DNA of 64,000 bases from Lachnospiraceae bacterium (lineage in GTDB: Bacteria > Bacillota > Clostridia > Lachnospirales > Lachnospiraceae): NCBI GenBank assembly GCA_015057325.1, contig SVEQ01000002.1, positions 1 through 64,000 on the forward strand. Reading direction: 5' to 3'. The notes under the pieces were generated by a model, which saw only the letters and a program-made list of their open reading frames with translations, did no database searches and was not told the origin of the DNA. Below, in pieces: positions 9,160 to 17,302 of this stretch; positions within the stretch are counted from its first letter, which is position 1; every line of letters starts with the position of its first letter. A program made the position numbers and the translations under genes.

Positions 9160-11673
9160 TTACTCCTTATCATACCTTACCCAATTATCTTGATTGAAAA
9201 TATCATCTTTAACTTTATAACCTTCACAATCAATTTTTAAATAATCATCTTTTTTTCGTGTGAGTCCGTTATTTGTATATGGATTTACGGGATTATCAAT
9301 CAAACCATTGGTAGCTATTGATGGAACATCCGCATTTGTCATAAACATATTTGATTCAACAAACTCTTTTGAATTAAAATCCTTAACCATTAATAAAGGA
9401 TTAACTGATTGCACATCAAATCCATCATCCAAAATCAGTTCATCAAACTGTGCTAATCCCCATCCATGATCTGCAACAATTATAATTCTCGTATTATCAT
9501 ATACGTCATTGCTGCGAAGATAATCCATCCAGTTACCAATCTGAATTAAAGAAGCCATATTAACTTGATAATGTTGCATTTGAGTTGCAGTATCTGCATG
9601 CATACTCTTACCATTTAACATAAATCTATCAGTATGATTTTGATCATACTCTGTATTATCGACATACATTTCAGGAACATATTCCGGTTCTTTAAGAATA
9701 GTCGGTTCATGTGTTGCCTGATTGTATCCCATAAAAAAAGTATTTTCTTTTCCCGGAACAATTTCTGTTATGTTTGATAAGTTACATAATTCAGCGTACT
9801 CTCTCTCAAACGTATATATATAACTAATACCTTTTGATTTGTCATCATTTTCGTTAACAAATGAACTTACCGATGTTGTAGCAAAAACCGTAACATCATT
9901 ATAGTATCCGTCATCATATATTTTGTACTGCATAAGAAGCGGAACGGATTTGCATAAACTATAACAAAAAAAGTTTCTAAATCTTCTGTCAACAGAATCA
10001 TTATCTGAATAAGAATACCTGAATTTGTCTTCGGCATGAAATGCTCTAACAGACATATCATCATATATTGACAAATCAGAAACTTCCTGACCGTTAGCAA
10101 ACGGCGGATCAAAAATAGTTACTTTATACCCCTTATCAGAAAATAATTGAGGCATAAGCTTTAACGCCTGATTTCTTTTCTCAACAGAGAACCCCTCCTT
10201 AACGTCTTTTGAATTGAATATATAATCATATCCTCCAAAAACGCATGCTGATCCTGTCCCTGTATTAATTCCAAAAGATATTGTATTGGGATAATATGTA
10301 AAACCTGCAAATTGCTTTTTTAATTCAGGTTTTTCATTCATTATATATGGTATATAGCCACTAATTGCCCTGTCTAACATAAAAACGATGACATTTTTTC
10401 CATCTTTGCTTAATGGTATACTTAAATTGTCATTTTTTGTTTCAGCCCAGTTAGCATGTGCATATTTATTTTCAATAGAACCAATATTAATTATAGAAAA
10501 AACTGTCAATGCAATCATGACAACAAAGTTGGCAAAGAATAATTGTTTTTTGAATCTTTTGAACATAATAAAAACAACCAGAATAACGCAAACAATCGAC
10601 AATACATTAATGATATATTCTTTGGCTGAGAAAACCAAGCCATTGATATACTTCAAATTTGATGAAATATAGCCGAGTCTTGTACCAAAAAAGAACGAGT
10701 CAATTATTCCGATGAACAAAAAAGCCGTAATATACAGTTGAAACTTTTCTCTTGCACTTTTTGATATGTAAAAGAAAAAAAACAGCCACAGGCAAAAACC
10801 TGCTGAAATAATAATACTACCATATAAAAACCTCAAAGGATTCTGTATATTAGCTAAATCAACAAACTCTAACGGTGAAGATTTGATTACCGTTGTAGGA
10901 ATTACTATTCCCAGTAATAGTATAATTGCAATCTCACATACCAAAAAATGTAAAATGGAATTATCTCCACTTATAGATACATTCTCCGAATTAATTGTAT
11001 TTTCTTTTGAAAATACAATATTCTTTAGTAATGTAAAAATATTATTTAATGTCCAATACAAAACAAGCCCTGAAGGAGAATTATATAATACAACAAAGAA
11101 AACCATTGCCAATCCATAGACACTTAACTTATTAACCAAGGATTGGTTTTTTACATAAATATAACTTGATACAACATTAATCAATGTCATAATTATCGGT
11201 AAAATATTAATTCTAAATGATTCAAAAGCAATAATCCCATCCGGTTTACCGATATTTTTAATTATTAAAAAAGGAACGCCATTAAGTTGAGACAGGCTTG
11301 TAAGAAAATGATATGCAGCAATAAAAAAAGGCAATTGAATCAATAACGGAAGTGAACCTTTAAGAGAACCTAAAGGGTTATAACCTTTTTGCCTATACAA
11401 AGTTCTTAACATAAAAAAACGTTCATCGCCAACAAAATTATCCCTTATATGTTTTCTCCAATATTCGACGTCTGCTTCTTTCTTCTCTTGTTCATGCTGC
11501 ATTAGGCTAAGCATTTTATATACAGGAATCAAAATTGTATTAATAAACAAACTTAATACAATAATTGAAACGCCGGCAATTGGAACAATACTCATTGATA
11601 AGGAATAAATCAACTCATATATCATTTCAAGCGGATATATAATAACATTATAAAAAAATTGCAAAACATTCAT
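9160..11673 (-). CDS. YidC/Oxa1-like domain fused to an alkaline-phosphatase-superfamily (LtaS-like) domain
   Basis: Residues 1-235 look like YidC/Oxa1: a first helix, a cytoplasmic hairpin with YRQKGYNPLGS, then LPFFIAAYHFL and the C-terminal signature SPSGLVLYWTLNNIFTLLKN. The arginine essential in Gram-positive YidC, within the LxVRLxLxP stretch, is replaced by N45 (FINTILIP). Residues 240-400 add about five more membrane helices. Residues 425-837 are an extracytoplasmic alkaline-phosphatase-superfamily domain: D434 in VFMLDR, a likely Thr nucleophile in INTGTGSAC (471 or 473), a His in THEPT, and D735-H736 in VADHGWG. LtaS-type enzymes transfer phosphoglycerol, so I infer a phospho-alcohol transfer role at the outer membrane face. 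GGAG lies eleven bases before the start. It is the first gene of the island. Confidence 0.8.
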   Translation of the reverse strand: MNVLQFFYNVIIYPLEMIYELIYSLSMSIVPIAGVSIIVLSLFINTILIPVYKMLSLMQHEQEKKEADVEYWRKHIRDNFVGDERFFMLRTLYRQKGYNPLGSLKGSLPLLIQLPFFIAAYHFLTSLSQLNGVPFLIIKNIGKPDGIIAFESFRINILPIIMTLINVVSSYIYVKNQSLVNKLSVYGLAMVFFVVLYNSPSGLVLYWTLNNIFTLLKNIVFSKENTINSENVSISGDNSILHFLVCEIAIILLLGIVIPTTVIKSSPLEFVDLANIQNPLRFLYGSIIISAGFCLWLFFFFYISKSAREKFQLYITAFLFIGIIDSFFFGTRLGYISSNLKYINGLVFSAKEYIINVLSIVCVILVVFIMFKRFKKQLFFANFVVMIALTVFSIINIGSIENKYAHANWAETKNDNLSIPLSKDGKNVIVFMLDRAISGYIPYIMNEKPELKKQFAGFTYYPNTISFGINTGTGSACVFGGYDYIFNSKDVKEGFSVEKRNQALKLMPQLFSDKGYKVTIFDPPFANGQEVSDLSIYDDMSVRAFHAEDKFRYSYSDNDSVDRRFRNFFCYSLCKSVPLLMQYKIYDDGYYNDVTVFATTSVSSFVNENDDKSKGISYIYTFEREYAELCNLSNITEIVPGKENTFFMGYNQATHEPTILKEPEYVPEMYVDNTEYDQNHTDRFMLNGKSMHADTATQMQHYQVNMASLIQIGNWMDYLRSNDVYDNTRIIIVADHGWGLAQFDELILDDGFDVQSVNPLLMVKDFNSKEFVESNMFMTNADVPSIATNGLIDNPVNPYTNNGLTRKKDDYLKIDCEGYKVKDDIFNQDNWVRYDKE

Positions 11674-11727
11674 AACAAGCTTATCTCCTATCTACAAAAT
11701 CATAAATGAAAAATTTTTTTCTTAATG

Positions 11728-12255
11728 TCATTTTATATGCTTGTCAAACTCATTTTTTTTAAGCCCGACTTTCTTTCTGTAAATCCATTTTATGAGTTTT
11801 TCAGGGATTCTTTTAAGTATTATCTGTATCTCTTCCTTAGGATTAATCGGGTCTAATAAAATACTATACATTTCTGCTCTATTAGCTCCCCATATATCTG
11901 TAAATATCTGGTCACCGACAAAAAGTGTATTAGAAAGATCAGTTCCTAAAACTTCCATACCTTTAATATATCCTTCTCTTTTAGGTTTCCATGCTTTATA
12001 TACGTACTTTACGCCCAAAGGATCAGCAAAAGTCCTAACTCTTTCCTCATCATTATTTGAAATAAGGCATATTCCAAAACCAAGTTCTTTTAATTCCTTA
12101 ACAAAAACTCTTGCCTTTTCATCAACAGGTTCATCATGCGGCACAAGGGTATTGTCTATATCAAACAAAATACCTCTGTATCCCGCATCATAATATTCTC
12201 GTATAGGAATATCCTCTTTCTTATCAAAATATCGTGTCGGTAACCATTTACTCAT
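11728..12255 (-). CDS. yqeG: YqeG-family HAD phosphatase
   Basis: A small HAD IIIA-type phosphatase. GILFDIDNTLVP carries the DxD catalytic pair, LISNN is motif II with its serine, and LFVGDQIFTDIWGAN is motif IV. The family's physiological substrate is not settled; the closest described relatives are phosphatidylglycerophosphate phosphatases. I moved the start to the ATG at 12255 (MSKWLPTRYF) because GGAG lies seven bases upstream, and the longer reading frame to 12306 would run into the terminator hairpin. In Bacillus and many clostridia yqeG lies close to aroE; here a four-gene island separates them. Confidence 0.88.
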   Translation of the reverse strand: MSKWLPTRYFDKKEDIPIREYYDAGYRGILFDIDNTLVPHDEPVDEKARVFVKELKELGFGICLISNNDEERVRTFADPLGVKYVYKAWKPKREGYIKGMEVLGTDLSNTLFVGDQIFTDIWGANRAEMYSILLDPINPKEEIQIILKRIPEKLIKWIYRKKVGLKKNEFDKHIK

Positions 12256-12272
12256 ATTCATTCTCCAAAACA

Positions 12273-12299
12273 ACAGCGTGGAGATAATCCCCACGCTGT
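12273..12299 (-). terminator. Hairpin terminator after the fibro-slime gene
   Basis: ACAGCGTGG and CCACGCTGT form a perfect nine-pair stem with a nine-base loop. On the minus strand it is followed by TGTTTTGG, a short T-tract. It sits 42 bases past the stop of the fibro-slime gene and just before the yqeG ribosome site, so it probably ends the pilus operon. Confidence 0.7.
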
Positions 12300-12340
12300 A
12301 TATCATTTAGTATCTTTAATTCATGCTCAAAGGCATCATA

Positions 12341-15300
12341 TCAAGTAAGATCCTTAAGTGGATTAACGTTACGAACCGCCTTCAAAATGTACTCTACATC
12401 CGGGTATTTCCACTTATAGACAGGTTCTGTAACTTTTTTCTTTGTTTCAGGATCTATAGCGGTTCTTGTACCCACCTGGATAGCCTGCGGCTCTAACTCA
12501 AGTAAAAGTGAATCGAAATCATATTTATTATCCTCAGACTCGTATTCCTCTTTCTTACCAAACTCTTTTACAGTAGTAACACCGGTTGCAGGATCTGTAA
12601 CCTTGGTGATAACATACAAATCATAACCCTTCAACATAGATACATCCATGTTAAGCTGATATGTTCCTCTCGGAAGCGGTTTATCAGGAGCTTTAAATAC
12701 AATCTTATCTCCGGCACCTGTGAAGAGGAAATCATTCTTATACACAGTCTTAAGATTAGGATTAGTTGTCTCCAAACGAGTAATCGTAAAACTTCCGTAT
12801 GCAGAAAGGTCTTTCTTAAGGTTCTCATCCTCAACAGATGTACTTACCGTAAGTTCACCAACAACAACTCTAACATTATCGAGTTTTGTCTGGCTTGACT
12901 CTATTGCAGCAGCATCATCTTTCTTACCTGTACCCATATCCATTGTCTGGATATATGATGCTGTTGTTTCAACATCCATTTCTCTTACTGCATCATCTTC
13001 AGTAGCTGAATATGCTGTTTCATCGGTAAATGCCTTCGTCGCAGTATCATATAGCAAGCCTTGTATTAATACACTATCATTTTCAGCCAATCTTAATGCT
13101 GCAAAGTAATCTGTAACCTGTTTGATTTCTTCCGCGCTAAAGGATGTAGGATTGGCGAATTCAAACGTTTCAACCTCCGTAAGTTCAGTACCGGCCTTAA
13201 CCGGACTTCCTTTATCTCTTTTAACCGTGACGGTCAAGACATATTTGCCCTCACTGTTCTTATCTAGTGAAACACCTTCACCTAAACTGAATCCTTCTTT
13301 TCCGATAGTATTACCCAATTTGTCTGTGAATGTAATATTATCATTGGTTGTCAACTGTCTTTGAGTTTTAAAACTATAATTAAGTGGAATAAGATATCCA
13401 TACGGAATTGTAAGACCATCTTCCTGATTCTTAACCTTCTCATCCCAATTAAGTTTTACGTCATCGTTCTTCAACTGGAAACTCATCTTCGCCCAGAAGT
13501 TACTTGCTGTTGCATGTCGCTCAACATAGAAGAAGTCGAAATCTACTGTCTGCTCATCAACAAGTCCATAATCCTTGGAAGGATCAGTCTTGGCCTCTTC
13601 TGCCATATCATCAAGATGGAACTCATCCTTAACCTCTTTATGCTGACCACCTAAGTCAACAAGTAATTTACCGTTAACAAATACGTACACGTCATCATCA
13701 CCGGAGAAGAAGAAGTACTGATCTGCACCGGCTTTGTAAACAAAACGGCTGTGCGTATGAACTGTGTAATGGAAATTGTGCAATTCGCCATCATCTGCTT
13801 TTTCCGGCGGGTCAAACTCAATATTCTTCTTAACCCCTGTTCCGGCAGGAATAACCTTTGTCACTATAAACTTATCAATATTAGTCTGCTGACTAGTATA
13901 AGTCATAGTATTATCCCCGGCATTAAGCTTTACGCCCTTGAATGTATAACTGTTCTTTGAGGATAGTATGTCAGCTCCATAATCCTTTCCCGCAACATTG
14001 ATACTTCCCCAACCATTCTGACCGGAAGGTCTATTATATACCATTGTTATATTATATGTTCCTGCTTCTGCAACCGTAATTTTTTTCTTGTAATCACCAT
14101 TCCAATCGCCAATACGTATGTAGCCACCGGAATTAGAGTTTCTAAGGTCCCACCAATTAGTACCGGCATTAAGCTGAATTACACCATCTTCCGCCTCGGT
14201 TTCAAACTTTTCAGCCTTACTCTCGTCGTAGGCCAAATCTCCATCTGCAATAAACATACTACCGGCTTGAAGTCTATACTCACCCTTACTTGAATCAACA
14301 TCTGATGTCTTACCGTTTCTGATAGTTCTCATTGAGGGATTGAATATAAGACCTCCGGCACCGCCATCAGCGGATTCACCATGAGCCTCATTTCCTTGGA
14401 ACTCATAATAGGTTTTCTTTTCACCACTTGATGATGTTTCTTCAACCTTATGGAAAATGAGGTTGTTATATGCTGTATACGCTTTGTTATATGTAGGATT
14501 ACTCTTGTACATATTAGCTAATACAAAATATGCATAATCATAACATGTCTCAATATCCCAATATCCATACTTACCAGTTGATGTAGCATCACCATTTGAA
14601 TCCTTAGTTGCTAAATTGTACTTTGCCATAGATGCTTCGAAGGAACCAAGAGGATATGTCAAATTTTCTTGAGCACCTGCCTGATATTTATATGTACCTG
14701 TATCCTGTCTTACAATCTCAATTCTGTCAATATCAGGTGCCCAATTAGTACCATCACCCGCTAATTCAACAGAAATAACTTCACCGGCGTTAAATCTATA
14801 TGAACCTATAGTATACGGTGCTGTACCCGGATTATCCCATGTGTGATTATTAAGTGTTACTGTATCCGTTTTTTTACCGCTACCCTGACCGGAAAGATAA
14901 TTAACCGTATATTTTAAATTACGATTAGAATTGCATACATAGAAAATATTAACATAGTAATATCCTCTTTCTTTTACTTTGTAGTAAAATGTAACCTTAT
15001 GTTTATCAGGTCCACCTACATATCCAACGTTATTCTCCTTAAGACATTGTGTCTTTCCGCCTTGAACAACCGCTCCGTCAAGGACAGTATAATGATCAAT
15101 ATCATAAGCGTTAGCATTTGTTTTACCTGTCACCGAAGGATTAAGTGCATCTTCAGTGAATGTATAAGGTGTATCATATTCAGCCTTAAAATCTTCATCA
15201 GCTGCATCAATAACCTTACAGTTCTCCGGCTTGATATAAGTTCTTGCACTTATCGGATTAAGCACACCGTCAACGTATGGTCTGTCAACATTGTTGGTTC

Positions 15301-15709
15301 TATCATAACTAAGAACTTTTTTTAAACGTGCCTGAACCTGTTTTGCAAGATAATCTACCGAACTCTTTTTATATACAGGAAGACCATAATATATACTGTC
15401 AGGATTAGTTTGTAATGCATCAGTAACAAGTCCTTTTGCATACACCTGATCGCCATACGCAGTACTTGTATACGTTTTATTCTGTCCCAAATCATCCATG
15501 TGGGAATCCCAATTACCCTGCCAAGACATTGCGCCCTCAAAGAACAATCCATCTGATGGAACATCCAATATATCTACAGGGAAATATACTTCGTCAGGAT
15601 AATCATTAGGTCCTGCTTTTACAACAAGGTTTGTAGGCAGACATGTAGCAACCATTACTGACGCAAGCGACAATGCTGCTATTCGCTTAATAAACCTTTT
15701 TAATCTCAT
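12341..15709 (-). CDS. Large secreted fibro-slime-domain protein
   Basis: A 1122-residue exported protein. Residues 1-32 are a classical signal peptide (Lys/Arg, then a hydrophobic core, cut near VVKA). Two beta-sandwich, carbohydrate-binding-like segments are suggested at about 195-345 and 500-620 (GGYIRIGDW, AGTYNITMVY, then a lysine-poor DKF ending). Residues 625-752 match the fibro-slime domain: FFFSGDDDVYVFVNGKL, DLGGQHK and FDFFYVERHATASNF. The C-terminal third looks like repeated beta domains. There is no LPXTG motif and no C-terminal membrane helix. It is the last gene of the pilin operon, 34 bases after a minor pilin gene, so an adhesin displayed on or secreted by the pilus system is my inference. 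AAGGAG lies eight bases before the ATG. Confidence 0.85.
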   Translation of the reverse strand: MRLKRFIKRIAALSLASVMVATCLPTNLVVKAGPNDYPDEVYFPVDILDVPSDGLFFEGAMSWQGNWDSHMDDLGQNKTYTSTAYGDQVYAKGLVTDALQTNPDSIYYGLPVYKKSSVDYLAKQVQARLKKVLSYDRTNNVDRPYVDGVLNPISARTYIKPENCKVIDAADEDFKAEYDTPYTFTEDALNPSVTGKTNANAYDIDHYTVLDGAVVQGGKTQCLKENNVGYVGGPDKHKVTFYYKVKERGYYYVNIFYVCNSNRNLKYTVNYLSGQGSGKKTDTVTLNNHTWDNPGTAPYTIGSYRFNAGEVISVELAGDGTNWAPDIDRIEIVRQDTGTYKYQAGAQENLTYPLGSFEASMAKYNLATKDSNGDATSTGKYGYWDIETCYDYAYFVLANMYKSNPTYNKAYTAYNNLIFHKVEETSSSGEKKTYYEFQGNEAHGESADGGAGGLIFNPSMRTIRNGKTSDVDSSKGEYRLQAGSMFIADGDLAYDESKAEKFETEAEDGVIQLNAGTNWWDLRNSNSGGYIRIGDWNGDYKKKITVAEAGTYNITMVYNRPSGQNGWGSINVAGKDYGADILSSKNSYTFKGVKLNAGDNTMTYTSQQTNIDKFIVTKVIPAGTGVKKNIEFDPPEKADDGELHNFHYTVHTHSRFVYKAGADQYFFFSGDDDVYVFVNGKLLVDLGGQHKEVKDEFHLDDMAEEAKTDPSKDYGLVDEQTVDFDFFYVERHATASNFWAKMSFQLKNDDVKLNWDEKVKNQEDGLTIPYGYLIPLNYSFKTQRQLTTNDNITFTDKLGNTIGKEGFSLGEGVSLDKNSEGKYVLTVTVKRDKGSPVKAGTELTEVETFEFANPTSFSAEEIKQVTDYFAALRLAENDSVLIQGLLYDTATKAFTDETAYSATEDDAVREMDVETTASYIQTMDMGTGKKDDAAAIESSQTKLDNVRVVVGELTVSTSVEDENLKKDLSAYGSFTITRLETTNPNLKTVYKNDFLFTGAGDKIVFKAPDKPLPRGTYQLNMDVSMLKGYDLYVITKVTDPATGVTTVKEFGKKEEYESEDNKYDFDSLLLELEPQAIQVGTRTAIDPETKKKVTEPVYKWKYPDVEYILKAVRNVNPLKDLT

Positions 15710-15743
15710 ATTAATTTCTCCTTTCTTTCAACTTTTATACGGG

Positions 15744-16700
15744 TTATTTCTTTTTATACATCTTATTAGGTGCAACAGTAAGCGCATATGTATTACGCAG
15801 TTTTATGGTATCAAAATAATCATATGTCTGTACTGTATATTTGGTATTCTCCAACTGGAGATTAACATTTACAGAATTAGTACCCGCATCAGCTGAAAAG
15901 TAGAAATCTTTAACATTATCAGCCAACATACCTGACCCGCTTGAAGCATTGGCGTCTACCGCACTCTTCGCAGTGCTCATGCCATCACCTTCATAAGAAC
16001 TGTAACCTGCAATTTCACCTTTAGCCATATATACTTTATCATCCTTGTAAAGGAATATTGCATATTTCTCGACATCTGTAGTCGCATCGGGTTGATATCT
16101 TACATAAATATACTTAGGAATAACAAAGTCTGTCTTACTACCACTATGCGGCAACGGATTAAGACAATTGGCGCACTTATCATTATCCCACTCATTAACT
16201 TGAGCACAATTTGAACACGTTATTGTATTCTCAAGAATTCTGAACGACTGTACATTAACAGGTGCTGTAATTTCAAAACCACCTGTGTCTGCTCCGGAAA
16301 GCGTAAAATTATTAGCATCATAATATACATCAAGATTGCGATGTCCATTTTTTTCAAGGTTCATGTATCCATCCGAAACCAAAAACTGCTTTATTTCACC
16401 GGCTCTGTGTGTAGAAACATCTCTTTTCTTTCTGTTCTTATCATTAAGCGAAGTATCTACAGTATATGTATCAGTGTCAGCAACCTCTACACTTACGTAT
16501 GTGGCCTGCATCATTATGTCTGAAAATTGCTCACGAAACTCCATTGCCTTTGTTTGAAGATCAAGTTTCTTTCTTGTCTTGTTAAGAGCACCTGATGTTG
16601 TTCCCATAAACTGAATTACCATGAGCATAACAATCGACATGATTGTTATCGCAATCAATAGTTCAACCAGGGAGAATCCCTTATTAGTTTTTCTCTTCAA
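15744..16700 (-). CDS. Minor pilin-like protein with a four-cysteine zinc-ribbon-like knuckle
   Basis: A type IV pilin-like protein: KGFSLVELLIAITIMSIV gives the prepilin peptidase site after G8, with Phe+1 and Glu+5, followed by the hydrophobic assembly helix (PilW/GspJ-like). The extracellular domain has CxxC at C162-C165 and again at C176-C179 (16164-16217), a pattern typical of zinc ribbons, which are rare in pilins. The start codon is TTG with a GGGGGG stretch six bases upstream; no ATG is available. It follows the smaller pseudopilin gene with 12 bases between. Probably a low-abundance pilus or pseudopilus component. Confidence 0.82.
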   Translation of the reverse strand: MKRKTNKGFSLVELLIAITIMSIVMLMVIQFMGTTSGALNKTRKKLDLQTKAMEFREQFSDIMMQATYVSVEVADTDTYTVDTSLNDKNRKKRDVSTHRAGEIKQFLVSDGYMNLEKNGHRNLDVYYDANNFTLSGADTGGFEITAPVNVQSFRILENTITCSNCAQVNEWDNDKCANCLNPLPHSGSKTDFVIPKYIYVRYQPDATTDVEKYAIFLYKDDKVYMAKGEIAGYSSYEGDGMSTAKSAVDANASSGSGMLADNVKDFYFSADAGTNSVNVNLQLENTKYTVQTYDYFDTIKLRNTYALTVAPNKMYKKK

Positions 16701-16712
16701 ATCAATCCCCCC

Positions 16713-17291
16713 TTACTTAACACTATGATTACCTGTTGTTTCATCTAATGTAATTGTTGCATACGGCTGTAAATTACCGAACTTGGAAGTCATAAACTGA
16801 TATTTCCCTGCTCCTGATGTAACTCTTCCATCTGATTTATCAAATGTTATTACAGCATTAGTAACATCAGCTGCAGTACTGTCATCTGCACCCTGTGCGA
16901 TAAACTGAAGACCTTCTACTTCCTTAGGGAAAACTGCGTCGCAGTCAGCACCAACTTCGGAATCTAAAACCTGCGCTGTGACATCATCAGTAATCTTATA
17001 TACGTTGCCACCTGACAAATAACCAATTCTTACAGTATATTTACCATCACTTCTCTGGGTAATAACCATAGCCACATCACCTTTAACACTTGAAGGTGGA
17101 GGTGTTGGATTGGTTACCGCTTTAGTCTTAATCAAACAACTACTTATAAGATTGTTAAAATTATTGGCAGCAGCTTGTCGTCTTGCATCTCTCATTATTC
17201 CAAGAGATATGAAAGTAAGCCCGCCCAGTATTGCCATAATAGCAATAACAATAAGCATTTCAACTAAAGAATATCCTTTGTTCTTCTTCAT
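16713..17291 (-). CDS. Pseudopilin/minor type IV pilin
   Basis: The N-terminus KKNKGYSLVEMLIVIAIMAI is a prepilin signal cut after G6, with Tyr+1 and Glu+5 and a long hydrophobic helix. The globular part, residues 40-192, is short and has the single-headed layout of GspG/GspH-like pilins; I do not recognise a specific subfamily. GGTGG lies four bases before the ATG. It lies in a run of four pilin-like genes and is probably assembled with them by the PilB-PilC-PilMNO machinery encoded upstream. Confidence 0.85.
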   Translation of the reverse strand: MKKNKGYSLVEMLIVIAIMAILGGLTFISLGIMRDARRQAAANNFNNLISSCLIKTKAVTNPTPPPSSVKGDVAMVITQRSDGKYTVRIGYLSGGNVYKITDDVTAQVLDSEVGADCDAVFPKEVEGLQFIAQGADDSTAADVTNAVITFDKSDGRVTSGAGKYQFMTSKFGNLQPYATITLDETTGNHSVK

Positions 17292-17302
17292 ATAACCACC
17301 GC

